Numbered from the stretch's first letter, positions 53,220 to 62,019 are shown. The stretch: DNA of 64,000 bases from Pseudomonas zanjanensis (GCF_014268745.2 NZ_JABWRB020000003.1:496001-560000); one strand, 5' to 3'. Numbers and translations: made by a program. Notes: generated by a model from the letters alone, not told the origin.

Positions 53220-53972
53220 TCAATAGATATTGAACGGGAAGTACTTGTCGTTGATCTTTTTATAGGTGCCGTCGGCCACGATTTCTTTCAAGGCCGCGTT
53301 CAGCTTGTCGCGCAGCGGATCACCCTTGCGCACGGCGATACCGATCTTGTCGCTTTCCACCACCGGGTCGCCCTTGAATTCGTAAGCACGGCCAGCATCG
53401 GTTTTCAGCCAGTCGTAGTTCACGTATTTGTCCGCCAGGATCGCGTCGACGCGGCCGGAGGTCAGGTCCAGGTAGGCGTTATCCTGGGTGTCGTAAAGCT
53501 TGGTGGTGATGTCGCTGCCCATTTCATCTTCCAGCCAGGTGCCGGCGAGGGTGGAGCGTTGTGCCCCGATGACCTTGCCGTTGAGTGAGGCTTTATCGGT
53601 TTTGAAGTCGACATTTTTTGGCGCGATGAATTGCAGTTTGTTGGAGTAGTACGGGTCAGTGAAGTCCACGGCCTGCTTGCGTTCTTCAGTGATCGACAGC
53701 GACGAGACCAGGAAGTCGAACTTCTTGGCGTTCAGGGCCGGGATGATGCCGTCCCAGTCGGAAGTGACCACTTCACACTCGACTTTCATCTTGGCGCACA
53801 AGGCATCGCCAATGTCCTTATCGAACCCCACGACCTGGCCGCTGGCGTCCTTGTTGTTGAACGGCGGATAGGCCGCTTCGATGCCCATCTTCAGCTTTTC
53901 GGCCGCCATGGCGCTGGCCGAGAAGACCAGGCTGGCCGCTGCGGCCATGAGGAATTTCTTGTAGGTCTGCAT
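53220..53972 (-). CDS. Periplasmic polar/basic amino-acid-binding protein
   Basis: 250 residues from ATG 53972. A signal peptide (MQTYKKFLMAAAASLVFSASAMA, in parts) is followed by LKMGIEAAYPPFNNKDASGQ, DFLVSSLSITEERKQAVDFT and AILADKYVNYDWLK, as in HisJ/ArgT/AotJ. Lysine, arginine, ornithine or histidine are the likely ligands. It sits between the ATPase and the permeases. Confidence 0.92.
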   Translation of the reverse strand: MQTYKKFLMAAAASLVFSASAMAAEKLKMGIEAAYPPFNNKDASGQVVGFDKDIGDALCAKMKVECEVVTSDWDGIIPALNAKKFDFLVSSLSITEERKQAVDFTDPYYSNKLQFIAPKNVDFKTDKASLNGKVIGAQRSTLAGTWLEDEMGSDITTKLYDTQDNAYLDLTSGRVDAILADKYVNYDWLKTDAGRAYEFKGDPVVESDKIGIAVRKGDPLRDKLNAALKEIVADGTYKKINDKYFPFNIY

Positions 53973-53985
53973 GTGTACTGCTCCG

Positions 53986-54759
53986 TTAGCGGTTGCTGGA
54001 CATGAATTGTTTGCAGCGCGCCGAAAGCGGGTTCTCGAAGACCTGCTGTGGCGATCCTTGCTCCTCGACCAGGCCTTGATGAAGAAACACGATTTCGCTG
54101 GAAACCTGACGGGCGAAGCCCATTTCATGGGTGACCAGCAGCATGGTGCGTCCTTCTTCGGCCAGGGCGCGGATCACACTAAGTACTTCCTGGACCATTT
54201 CCGGGTCAAGGGCGGAGGTGGGTTCGTCGAACAGAATCACCTTGGGCTGCATCGCCAGGGTGCGGGCGATGGCGGCGCGTTGTTGCTGGCCGCCGGACAG
54301 CTCGGCCGGGTAGGCGTGGCGCTTGTCGGCGATACCGACCTTGGCCAGCAGCGCTTCGGCCACTTCGACGGCTTCGGCCTTGCTCTGGCCAAGCACCCGG
54401 CGCGGGGCTTCGATGATGTTATCGAGCACGCTCATGTGCGGCCAAAGGTTGAAGTTCTGGAAGACAAAACCGATCTCGCTGCGCAGGCGATTGATCTGTT
54501 TGCCATCGGCGGCCACCAGTTCGCCGTTTTTCGCGGCCTTGAGCTTGAGCTCTTCGCCAGCCACCAGGATCTGGCCCTGGTTGGGGTTTTCCAGCAGGTT
54601 GATGCAGCGCAGGAATGTGGACTTGCCGGACCCGGAGGATCCGAGGATCGAGATCACATCGCCGTCGCGGGCGGTCAGCGAGACGCCTTTGAGCACCTCC
54701 AGCTGTCCGTAGCGTTTGTGCAAATTGCGAATTTCAAGCGCGGGCGTGGCCTGGGCCAT
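53986..54759 (-). CDS. Polar amino-acid ABC transporter ATPase (HisP-like)
   Basis: 257 residues. Walker A is SILGSSGSGKSTFLRCINLL, the ABC signature AELSGGQQQRAAIARTL and Walker B VILFDEPTSALDPEMV. It energises the permease pair. It is the first gene of the five-gene unit ATPase, binding protein, two permeases, methyltransferase. Confidence 0.94.
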   Translation of the reverse strand: MAQATPALEIRNLHKRYGQLEVLKGVSLTARDGDVISILGSSGSGKSTFLRCINLLENPNQGQILVAGEELKLKAAKNGELVAADGKQINRLRSEIGFVFQNFNLWPHMSVLDNIIEAPRRVLGQSKAEAVEVAEALLAKVGIADKRHAYPAELSGGQQQRAAIARTLAMQPKVILFDEPTSALDPEMVQEVLSVIRALAEEGRTMLLVTHEMGFARQVSSEIVFLHQGLVEEQGSPQQVFENPLSARCKQFMSSNR

Positions 54760-55060
54760 GTGCGGTCCTCATGGTATGTGCTCCCTTGCTGTTGGCAGCC
54801 TTCCTTGGCGAGGCGGCCAAGCTAGCATGCGTCCGAATGGCCGCCAACAGCGCGACGGGCGGTAAACCGGTGATGTGCGGCAGGTTGTCGCATCGGCACA
54901 GCAGACTGTCGCGCCATCAACAACCGAACGGCCGTTTGAACCTTGTTTACCGGTGAAAGCCCCGGGGAGTCGCGTAAAAAAAGGCGCGATGGTGCCAGCT
55001 TTGGGCGGGGGTTGGAAGGGTTAACCGGATGAGCGTTGCCGCAATCAAAAGTCTGTTGGG
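54760..55060. other. Intergenic region upstream of the ABC operon
   Basis: 301 bases between the ABC ATPase gene and the paralog gene, both on the reverse strand. It should hold the promoter of the ABC operon; no clear boxes could be assigned and no gene is seen. Confidence 0.45.
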
Positions 55061-55561
55061 TTACTCGGGAGCGTCCTCCAGATCCCACAGTATTTTGAGC
55101 ACCTCTTTGAAGCTGGCTTGTGCAGTTACGAAATCTGCCTGCACTTCAGGGCTGTGAAGCCAATCCTCCGCTGCTTCCTGGTCGATATCGTCAGCCCACT
55201 TTCGGTAAGCGACCAGGGTATTTTCGGTCAGAATCTGAACCGCCATGGTTTCGTTTTCAGCATTTTCGTTATCCAGCAGCTCGGGCTGTTCATTGGTCAT
55301 GGCAAGAAGTAATGCCATCATCCTGACCATCATGTCGATGCGCCCCGCCTCTTCTTCGGCGTCTCGCATTTCATAAAACAGCGACAGGAAGTCTCTGGGG
55401 CGTTCTGCGAATTCGTCTTGCAGGGCATCCAGGAAGTAGGGATCGTCGTATTCGGGAAGATCAAACGTGGCGGCAGCAGGTTTTGCACGACTGACGCGTA
55501 TTTGCTTGGCTTTTGCTTTTGCACGCTTGGCGCGTTTTTGTTGCTTGTTCGCGGAGGCCAT
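55061..55561 (-). CDS. Lys/Arg-rich-head small protein, paralog 1
   Basis: 166 residues. The N terminus MASANKQQKRAKRAKAKAKQ is strongly basic. The rest is acidic and helical, containing LLDNENAENETMAVQILTEN, YRKWADDIDQEAAEDWLHSP and DFVTAQASFKEVL. Two further genes nearby share the basic head and the YRxW..D.D...A..W block. The basic head suggests binding to nucleic acid or ribosomes; that is inference. No named domain is recognised. Confidence 0.8.
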   Translation of the reverse strand: MASANKQQKRAKRAKAKAKQIRVSRAKPAAATFDLPEYDDPYFLDALQDEFAERPRDFLSLFYEMRDAEEEAGRIDMMVRMMALLLAMTNEQPELLDNENAENETMAVQILTENTLVAYRKWADDIDQEAAEDWLHSPEVQADFVTAQASFKEVLKILWDLEDAPE

Positions 55562-55604
55562 GGGTGTGGTTCCGTTACTCGTTAAAGAAAGTGGCCCTAA
55601 AACT

Positions 55605-55692
55605 TGTGGAAGCGAGCTTGCTCGGGATAGCGGCAGAAAAGCCAACGGAGATATGAAGTTGATGGCTTTATCGTGAGCAAGCTCACTCCCAT
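55605..55692. repeat. REP palindrome, GTGGGAGC family (diverged)
   Basis: TGTGGAAGCGAGCTTGCTCG and GTGAGCAAGCTCACTCCCATA arms, with several mismatches. It lies upstream of paralog 1. Confidence 0.7.
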
Positions 55693-55736
55693 AGGAGGCT
55701 CGATGGAGCTGTTTTTTTAACTTCAAACCACCGAAG

Positions 55737-56156
55737 TTACAACCCCGGCTTCGGCGCAGTGGTCCAATCTTCGATGCGCAGTCCCGGGACTCTTTCGAAT
55801 TCTTTCAGGTTATTAGTGACCACGATCAGCCCGAGGGAACGGGCATGGCCAGCAATCATCTGGTCGTAGGGGCCGATTGGTCTGCCAATCTTTGCCAACT
55901 CTGCCCGGATCATTCCGGTATGTGCTGCAGCCTCATAACCAAAAGGTAAAACCTCAAGTCGGGCACAGAACCCTTCGATGACGCCGAGATTTTTCTCTGG
56001 GGCGGATGATTTTTCTGCACCGTAGATCAACTCCATCAGCGTGACGGCGCTGATGCAGAGCTGGCCGTGATGACGATTGAAGGCTTCTCTAACGACCTGA
56101 GGTTTGTTCTTGATGGTGAAAATACAGACGTTGGTGTCGAGCATGAATTTGATCAT
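55737..56156 (-). CDS. vapC: VapC-like PIN-domain RNase toxin
   Basis: 139 residues. MIKFMLDTNVCIFTIKNKPQ gives the first PIN aspartate, and AVTLMELIYGAEKS the conserved glutamate. PIGPYDQMIAGHARSLGLIV holds the later aspartate, and VTNNLKEFERVPGL the last Asn/Glu region. It is the VapC/FitB type, cutting tRNA or rRNA. It directly abuts its antitoxin gene, sharing one base. Confidence 0.93.
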   Translation of the reverse strand: MIKFMLDTNVCIFTIKNKPQVVREAFNRHHGQLCISAVTLMELIYGAEKSSAPEKNLGVIEGFCARLEVLPFGYEAAAHTGMIRAELAKIGRPIGPYDQMIAGHARSLGLIVVTNNLKEFERVPGLRIEDWTTAPKPGL

Positions 56157-56386
56157 CAGAAAGACTCGCGCTCCTGATCGGCAGGCTGCTCACGCTCTGC
56201 CATGAAGTCTGCTGTCGCGCTATCGCCGTCGAACCAGCTGTCCCACGCTTCGCCGGCCGGTGTAATGATGCGCGCTCTGCCTATGGCGATCACATCTACA
56301 CGCTTTACGTCGCTTGGCATCGCCACTGCTTTGGGGAGCCGGACCGCTTGGCTGCGGTTGCTCATGAAAAGGGTGGTTTGTTCCAT
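56156..56386 (-). CDS. vapB: VapB-like antitoxin (AbrB/SpoVT fold)
   Basis: 76 residues from ATG 56386 (MEQTTLFMSNRSQAVRLPKA), with GGAGGA 8 bases upstream. The segment SNRSQAVRLPKAVAMP is the VapB swapped-hairpin DNA-binding region. The C-terminal tail WDSWFDGDSATADFMAERE binds the toxin. A longer frame upstream of this ATG lacks support. Confidence 0.92.
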   Translation of the reverse strand: MEQTTLFMSNRSQAVRLPKAVAMPSDVKRVDVIAIGRARIITPAGEAWDSWFDGDSATADFMAEREQPADQERESF

Positions 56387-56568
56387 GTGCAGTCCTCCAC
56401 TAAATGCAATGGGAAGCATAGGATAATGAAGGGATATGTCAATGGGATATACCGGCTGCAGAAGTGATCTCGTCCTAACCCATAGTCCCAATCGATCTAA
56501 ACCTTAAAGCGCACCTGTGCTCCAACAAAAACTCATGTGAGTTGTTTCCAGAACTTGGAGTCCTCGCC

Positions 56569-57018
56569 ATGAAGCTCATTCATTATGTCGTATTACCTTT
56601 CATCGCCATCAGCGTTCTGCTGTTCCCCATCGCCCTCAACGCCACCAACCTGACCTCTGTGGACAACACAGGCGTCCAAGTCCAACCCATGCAGCAGAAC
56701 GGCATCACTTATCTGTCCGGCGGTATCGGCGAGGACGAAGCCCGAGCCATCGAGCAGGCCCAGGGTTACAACTTGCACATGGCCTTTGCGATCGGCCCGG
56801 AAAACAAATACGTCCCGGATGTGGAGGTCACCGTGCAAAGCGCATCAGGACAGACTTTGCTGACCCTCAGCGATGCAGGGCCGCTGGTTTATGTGCAACT
56901 GCCGCCAGGCAAGTACAACGTGGTGGCGACCCGTAATGGTGAAGCGCGGCGCGACACGGCTGAGGTAGGCAGCGGGGCCGCGCGCAAACTGGTGTTCCAT
57001 TGGAACAGTGACGAATAG
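56569..57018 (+). CDS. Exported protein with carboxypeptidase-regulatory-like fold
   Basis: 149 residues from ATG 56569, with TTGGAG 8 bases upstream. A signal peptide (MKLIHYVVLPFIAISVLLFP, then IALNATN) precedes a domain with NLHMAFAIGPENKYVPDVEV, AGPLVYVQLPPGKYNVVATR and a last beta-strand. This resembles periplasmic carboxypeptidase-regulatory-like or transthyretin-like folds. The function is unknown. It is divergent from vapB and convergent with paralog 2. Confidence 0.8.
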   Translation: MKLIHYVVLPFIAISVLLFPIALNATNLTSVDNTGVQVQPMQQNGITYLSGGIGEDEARAIEQAQGYNLHMAFAIGPENKYVPDVEVTVQSASGQTLLTLSDAGPLVYVQLPPGKYNVVATRNGEARRDTAEVGSGAARKLVFHWNSDE

Positions 57019-57027
57019 CCGGCCGGC

Positions 57028-57477
57028 TTATTCGGCGGCGGATTCTTTTTCCAGGACTTGGCGATAGCGGTCCAGCGCCTCGCTGAAGTCCTTGATGAAC
57101 TCCGGTGTGCTGAGCCAGCGCTGGGCGGTCTCGCGGTCCATCTCATCGACCCACATGCGGTAGTCCACCAGCATGTCGGCGGCCAGGTTGGTCGCCGCCA
57201 TGCTTTCGTTTTCGGCGTTTTTCAGGTCGAGCAGACCCGGGCGTTCGATGATCATTTCGCTAACATTTGCCAGCAGCGTATCGAGCATTTCACTGCGGCT
57301 GACGGCCTCGGCATCGCGCAACTTGGCGAACAATTCCAGCACGTAGACCGGAGGCTGGGCGGTGGCGTGGGCCGGGTCGCCATACATCGGGATCGATTTG
57401 CGCCCGGTCATGCGGATTTGCTTGGCTTTGTCTTTGGCGCGCTTGGCGCGTTTTTGCTGTTTGTTCAATGAGGCCAT
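57028..57477 (-). CDS. Lys/Arg-rich-head small protein, paralog 2
   Basis: 149 residues. The head MASLNKQQKRAKRAKDKAKQ matches paralog 1 at 18 of 20 positions. The tail has LLDLKNAENESMAATNLAAD, YRMWVDEMDRETAQRWLSTP and KDFSEALDRYRQVL. The NAENE(S/T)MA and YR.W.D..D...A..WL blocks are shared. It lies immediately upstream of nothing on its own strand until bphP 41 bases away, and could be the tail gene of the bphO-bphP transcript. Confidence 0.8.
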   Translation of the reverse strand: MASLNKQQKRAKRAKDKAKQIRMTGRKSIPMYGDPAHATAQPPVYVLELFAKLRDAEAVSRSEMLDTLLANVSEMIIERPGLLDLKNAENESMAATNLAADMLVDYRMWVDEMDRETAQRWLSTPEFIKDFSEALDRYRQVLEKESAAE

Positions 57478-57517
57478 TGGGCTTCGGTTTCCAATTCGTT
57501 AGGGGACGGTGCCCGGC

Positions 57518-59752
57518 TCAGTCGATTTTCGGCACGGTAAAGCGGAATTCGCTGCCCTGGCCTGGCCGGCTTTCGGCGTGCAGTTTACCGCCATGGGCCT
57601 GGACAATCCCCTTGGAAATGTACAACCCCAGCCCGGTGCCGTTCGGGTTGCCTTCCTTGGTCGTCCAGTAGCGCTCGAAAACATGAGGCAATTGCTCTGG
57701 TGCAATTCCTTCACCGGTGTCGCGGACACTGAACACGATCTCGTTACCGACGGACATCGCACTGATCCCCACCGAGCCCTGTTGCGGCGTGAACTTGATG
57801 GCATTGCCGATCAAGTTGGACAGTACCTGGAACAGCCGCTCGGGGTCGGCGTTGATCCGCAGGTTGGGTTCGGCATGGAAGGACATGTCGATGGCCTTGG
57901 CGGTGGCCAGCGGTGTCAGCAGCGAACAGGCGTCTTCGAAGATCTGGCTGACATTAGTCGGCTGGGGATTGATGGTGTAGCGCCCGGCATCGATGCGCGA
58001 GGTGTCGAGCAGGTCTTCCAGCAGCGCGTTCATGCGGCTGGTGGCCTGCTGCATGGTATCGATGGCGGAAGAGATTCGTTTGGAACTGTGGGAGCCGTCG
58101 GAGCTGAAGGCCTTTTGCATCATGCCGCAGAGCATGGAAATGACCGTCATCGGGCTGCGCAGGTCATGGGACACCACGGCCACCAGTTCATCGCGGGCTT
58201 GCACGGCCTGGCGTTCCTTTTGCACCTGACGGGCCAGGTCGTTTTCCAGGGCCGAGCGCCGCAGGTCGTTGGCGGCGAACAGATCGCCATGGGTCCATTG
58301 GGTGCTGATGCCGGCCATTTCGACTTTCCAGATCTCGAAGGATGTCCGGGGCCGCAGGCGCAGGCCGGTCTCGCTGTTTTCCAGGTCCAGGGGTTTTTGC
58401 GGGTCGCCGCTCCATTGGAGGGTTTGCTTCACTTCGGGACGGAACCACAGCACGCCGTTTTCTACCGGTTTGGGCAGGTGGATCGCCAACACGCCGCTCG
58501 CCACATCCTGATAAGCCTTGGCAGGTGCGAAGACGCTGCCCAGGTTGTGGTGGGCGAATACCGGTTGGCCGGTTTCCAGAATCCATTGGTGCAGCTCGCG
58601 GATTTGCTCAGGTTCCGGGCATTGGCCGTGGCGATGCAGCTTGTTGTCCTCGAAAATCGCGACACCGCTGGCCCCGGTCAGGTCCATGAGGCGTTGCGGC
58701 TCGTGGGACAAGCCATCGAAGACATTGTCGCTGGACTCGACCATGGCAGTGGCGAGGACCTTGAGGTCTTCCAGCTTGGCGTCCCGTTGCCGGGTGAGTT
58801 CCAGCGCCTGCATGGCGCTGATCTGCAGCGACAGCACCTGACCGATAGTCTGGCAGGCCATGCGCATTTCATGGGGCACCAGCAATGGCTGGCGATTGCC
58901 GCAACTGATCAGCCCCCACAAGCGCTCGCCGTCCATCAACGAGATGCTCATGGACGACAGCACGCCCATGTTTTTCATGTACTGACGGTGGATCGGCGAG
59001 ACGCTGCGCAATGTGGCAAAGCTCAGGTCCAGGGGCGCCAGGGTGTCGGGCCGCGCCTCCGGGACCAGCGGCACCGGTGCGTAGTCGGCGTTGGGGATGA
59101 TCCGCAGCCAGTTGGTGCGATACAGCTCACGGGCCTGTTCGGGAATATCCGAGGCTGGGAAAAACAGCCCTTTGTAGAGTTCCATTGAAGGTGCGCTGGC
59201 CTCGGCGATCACCTGGCCGTGGCCTTCTTCCTCGAAGCGATAGATCAGCACCCGGTCGTAACCGGTCATGGCCTGGATTTCCCGCACGCTGATTTCGTAC
59301 AGGGCCTGGAGGGTTTTTGCACTTTGCAGGCGTTGCAGCATGCGGCCCAGGTTGGCCTCGCCGCTGACGCCTTCGGGGCGATAGTCGCTCAGGTGCTGTT
59401 CCAGTTCGACGATCAGAGCCCCCTGATGGCGATGCACCAGGGCATCAAAGCGCTGCTGATTCACGACAATGGCCACGGGCACGTTGTCGCTATCCGGGGC
59501 AGCGCGACAGGCGACGAGGATCGCCTCGGCCTGTTCCAGCCCCAACAGTGCGTCGAGGGTCTGGCCCAACAGCCTGTGGGGATCGTGCGCCATCAACTGC
59601 AACACGTTGGCGCTGACCTGACGGATCACGAAGTCGGGCTCGGACAGCATCAACAACACACCATGAGGCTGGATGGCCCCGGGGAAGCGAATCGGTTCGT
59701 CTGCGCAATTGGCCAGCAGTTCTTCGAAGGCTTCCTGGTTTTCCGAGGTCAT
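57518..59752 (-). CDS. bphP: Bacteriophytochrome sensor histidine kinase
   Basis: 744 residues. The PAS domain begins near C16 (LLANCADEPIRFPGAIQPHG), the biliverdin-binding cysteine position of bacteriophytochromes. The GAF domain contains YDRVLIYRFEEEGHGQVIAE and the PASDIP motif (FFPASDIPEQARELY); a PHY domain follows. HisKA has VSHDLRSPMTVISML and the HATPase has NLIGNAIKFTPQQG and GTGLGLYISKGIV. It senses red/far-red light with biliverdin made by the gene directly upstream, which it overlaps by 4 bases. No response regulator is adjacent. Confidence 0.95.
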   Translation of the reverse strand: MTSENQEAFEELLANCADEPIRFPGAIQPHGVLLMLSEPDFVIRQVSANVLQLMAHDPHRLLGQTLDALLGLEQAEAILVACRAAPDSDNVPVAIVVNQQRFDALVHRHQGALIVELEQHLSDYRPEGVSGEANLGRMLQRLQSAKTLQALYEISVREIQAMTGYDRVLIYRFEEEGHGQVIAEASAPSMELYKGLFFPASDIPEQARELYRTNWLRIIPNADYAPVPLVPEARPDTLAPLDLSFATLRSVSPIHRQYMKNMGVLSSMSISLMDGERLWGLISCGNRQPLLVPHEMRMACQTIGQVLSLQISAMQALELTRQRDAKLEDLKVLATAMVESSDNVFDGLSHEPQRLMDLTGASGVAIFEDNKLHRHGQCPEPEQIRELHQWILETGQPVFAHHNLGSVFAPAKAYQDVASGVLAIHLPKPVENGVLWFRPEVKQTLQWSGDPQKPLDLENSETGLRLRPRTSFEIWKVEMAGISTQWTHGDLFAANDLRRSALENDLARQVQKERQAVQARDELVAVVSHDLRSPMTVISMLCGMMQKAFSSDGSHSSKRISSAIDTMQQATSRMNALLEDLLDTSRIDAGRYTINPQPTNVSQIFEDACSLLTPLATAKAIDMSFHAEPNLRINADPERLFQVLSNLIGNAIKFTPQQGSVGISAMSVGNEIVFSVRDTGEGIAPEQLPHVFERYWTTKEGNPNGTGLGLYISKGIVQAHGGKLHAESRPGQGSEFRFTVPKID

Positions 59753-60354
59753 AACAGTACCTTTTGGCTGTCCAGCCAGTGTTCAAAATGAGTGAACGTC
59801 GCCTTGGCGGCGCGTGTGACTTCGAGCGTCCGGGCCTCGCCAAGGTTCCTGTCGTCCAGGTATTGGAGGAAATCCTTCCAGCGTCGGCCGGTGAGTTCGC
59901 CATACACATCGAGAAAGGCCGCGCCACTGGACGCATCCAGACCGAGCTGCTCGGCCACCCTGCGCCGCAGGATCTGCCCGCCGAGGGTTGCGCCTTCCAA
60001 CACATAGGAAACGCCCAGGGCGGCGGCTCGGGAGTCGATTCGTGGCAGTGCCTGGCAGGTGGGCAGTGCCTCGATAGCGCCGTCATCCAGGCCCAGAGCC
60101 GCGAGATCGGCCCGCAATACCGGGAGTTTGATGCGCAAGGATTGGTCCAGCCCGGTTGGAATCAGCGTCAGCCTGTGAAGCCGCTGCTCCAGGGGCTGAT
60201 AAAAACCGTAGTAGGCCGCCATCAAGCGCCGGTATAGATCCAGGTCCAACTCTGGCGAGAAAAACGGCAGGCGTTTTTCCAGGGCGACGTGCAGCTCCGC
60301 GGTTTCGGTCCGCAATGTCTGGATCAAGGAAGGGGGGGAAGAGGCCGGTGACAT
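59749..60354 (-). CDS. bphO: Heme oxygenase (biliverdin-producing)
   Basis: 201 residues. The proximal heme His is H22 (TAELHVALEKRLPF). The distal helix has SYVLEGATLGGQI. The protein opens heme to biliverdin, the chromophore of the coupled bacteriophytochrome. Its stop overlaps the bphP start (ATGA), the arrangement typical of bphO-bphP. Confidence 0.93.
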   Translation of the reverse strand: MSPASSPPSLIQTLRTETAELHVALEKRLPFFSPELDLDLYRRLMAAYYGFYQPLEQRLHRLTLIPTGLDQSLRIKLPVLRADLAALGLDDGAIEALPTCQALPRIDSRAAALGVSYVLEGATLGGQILRRRVAEQLGLDASSGAAFLDVYGELTGRRWKDFLQYLDDRNLGEARTLEVTRAAKATFTHFEHWLDSQKVLL

Positions 60355-60438
60355 GCGGGATGGAGCTCATTGAGTGGAGCGTTGCTGGAAAAAAAGCGCA
60401 TCAAGCTTACATGGGTTTTCTGAGTGCGCGATCAGCTT

Positions 60439-60759
60439 TTATTCCTTGAAGTCACTGCGCCCGATTGCCCCTTCCTCAAGGCGTGCCTGTTCGCGATCCA
60501 GCGCGTTGCGCAGCTCTTCTTCGGTGGGGAGCACCAACTGATACTGGCTGGTGAATAACTGTTCATTGCCCTGCAACACGGAATAACGCACCACCGACTC
60601 ATCCTTTTGAGCGCAGAGAATGATGCCCACGGTAGGTTTCTGGCGAGCCTGACGAATCAGCTCGCCGAGTTCGTTGATCAAGGGGGCAAGCTGTGGGTCA
60701 TCCTGGGGCAGCAGTGGCGTCATCGCGGTATCCAGCCATTGAGAGGGGGCGGACCGCAA
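60439..60759 (-). pseudogene. DUF1016 (YhcG-type nuclease) C-terminal remnant
   Basis: About 60 residues at the C-terminal side read PTVGIILCAQKDESVVRYSV, then SQYQLVLPTEEELRNALDRE, the tail of the DUF1016/YhcG family of PD-(D/E)XK proteins, normally about 340 residues. Only about 106 codons remain open and the first 45 do not look like DUF1016. The catalytic core is absent, so this is probably a decayed remnant. Confidence 0.72.
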
Positions 60760-60923
60760 GGATGCTCCAGGCGACGTCTCGATGATGCCGGACGGGGCTG
60801 ATTGCTTGGAGGGAAAAATAACTGATTTATGCAGGACGGGGATGACGCCGTCCTATGTCCGTTGGCCTTGGTGTGTAGGAGCTGTCCCTACAGCCTGTAG
60901 TCAAGCGCGAGTCCCTTCGCTGC

Positions 60924-61331
60924 TCAGACCTTACCTTGCGCCAGAGCCTGGGAGGCGGCGACATAATCAGCCTGGAATTGCTTGCTCTCCACCCAGTCCA
61001 GCGCCGTCTGCTCATCGACACCCGTGGTCAGGCGGCGATATTCGATCAGGGCGGTAATGATGAAGTCAGTGGCTTCTTCCTCACCTTCCTGCTCCAGCAC
61101 CAACTCCAGCAGTGGATGGCCCAGGAAGGCCGTGCACATGGCCTGTTGGCTGATCTTTTCGGCGGCACCCATCAGTTGGAACAGGTCCGATAGGTCCACG
61201 GTTTCCAGATCGATGCGCTCATCGTTCGGGTCGAGGAAGTCATTCGGCGCAGTGGAGCGCTTAACCCGGTTCTGCTTGGCTTTCACCTTGGCGCGCTGGT
61301 TTCGTTTCTGCTGTTTGTTGACCGATGCCAT
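60924..61331 (-). CDS. Lys/Arg-rich-head small protein, paralog 3
   Basis: 135 residues. The head MASVNKQQKRNQRAKVKAKQ is again basic and closely related. The body is shorter and more diverged: LGHPLLELVLEQEGEEEATD, IIEYRR-like ITALIEYRRLTTGVDEQTAL and DWVESKQFQADYVAASQAL. It keeps the YR...D...A.DW block of paralogs 1 and 2. Confidence 0.78.
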   Translation of the reverse strand: MASVNKQQKRNQRAKVKAKQNRVKRSTAPNDFLDPNDERIDLETVDLSDLFQLMGAAEKISQQAMCTAFLGHPLLELVLEQEGEEEATDFIITALIEYRRLTTGVDEQTALDWVESKQFQADYVAASQALAQGKV

Positions 61332-61396
61332 GGGTCGGTTCCTTGCTGGAAAATAAGGCCACCTATCCTACAGCTTCAACGCGGACGCTTCGAATC

Positions 61397-61726
61397 TCAA
61401 TCCACGATGAAGAGCGTAGCTCCCGATGAAGTGGAGGAACGATGGGGTTCGGCCTGGTCGGCGACCTGGTAGCTCATGCCGGCCTTGAGCAAAAATTGCC
61501 GACCGTCTTCGAGTTCAGTATTGAGCTCGCCCTTGAGGCAAAACAGGATATGGCCCTTGGTGCACCAATGGTCGGCCAGGTACCCGGCCGTGTATTCCAC
61601 CATCCGTACCCGAATATGCCCGAATTGCCGTGTGCGCCAATAAGCGGTTCCGGTGATGCCCTTGTGCTCGGTGGGTTCGATGGTTGACCAATCGGTGGTG
61701 CCGAAGGGAATGCCCGTGATGTCCAT
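61397..61726 (-). CDS. DHCW-motif cupin protein
   Basis: 109 residues of a single cupin barrel. The family's namesake motif is present as YLADHWCTKGHILFCLKGEL. The C terminus is MSYQVADQAEPHRSSTSSGA. It is probably a small-molecule-binding or metal-binding protein; the function is unknown. Confidence 0.88.
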   Translation of the reverse strand: MDITGIPFGTTDWSTIEPTEHKGITGTAYWRTRQFGHIRVRMVEYTAGYLADHWCTKGHILFCLKGELNTELEDGRQFLLKAGMSYQVADQAEPHRSSTSSGATLFIVD

Positions 61727-61798
61727 GTCGACTCGCTTGCTGGAGGGGAGCGGACGAATGTAGCTGAGTCGTTAAGGCGGAGGAAGAAAATCCAGGCA

Positions 61799-61835
61799 AT
61801 AAAAAAACCCGATCAATTGCTTGATCGGGGTTTTC
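61799..61835 (-). terminator. Terminator of tRNA-Phe
   Basis: CCCGATCAA and TTGATCGGG form a 9-bp stem just behind the tRNA 3' end, followed on the reverse strand by TTTTTTT. Confidence 0.9.
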
Positions 61836-61841
61836 GGTATT

Positions 61842-61917
61842 TGGTGCCCAGAGACGGAATCGAACCGCCGACACGGGGATTTTCAATCCCCTGCTCTACC
61901 GACTGAGCTATCTGGGC
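61842..61917 (-). tRNA. tRNA-Phe (anticodon GAA)
   Basis: On the reverse strand GCCCAGA pairs with TCTGGGC, the D-arm is AGCTCAGTCGGTAGAGC, the anticodon stem-loop is GGGGATTGAAAATCCCC with anticodon GAA, the T-arm is GGCGGTTCGATTCCGTC, and CCA is encoded. Confidence 0.97.
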
Positions 61918-62019
61918 AACGGGGCGCATTAAACGGGTTTTTCAGGGGGGCGTCAAGCAAGTTTTCAAAAAATATTTAATTATTACCGTCGCTTACGATT
62001 CGCCCCCACGCTGAACAGC

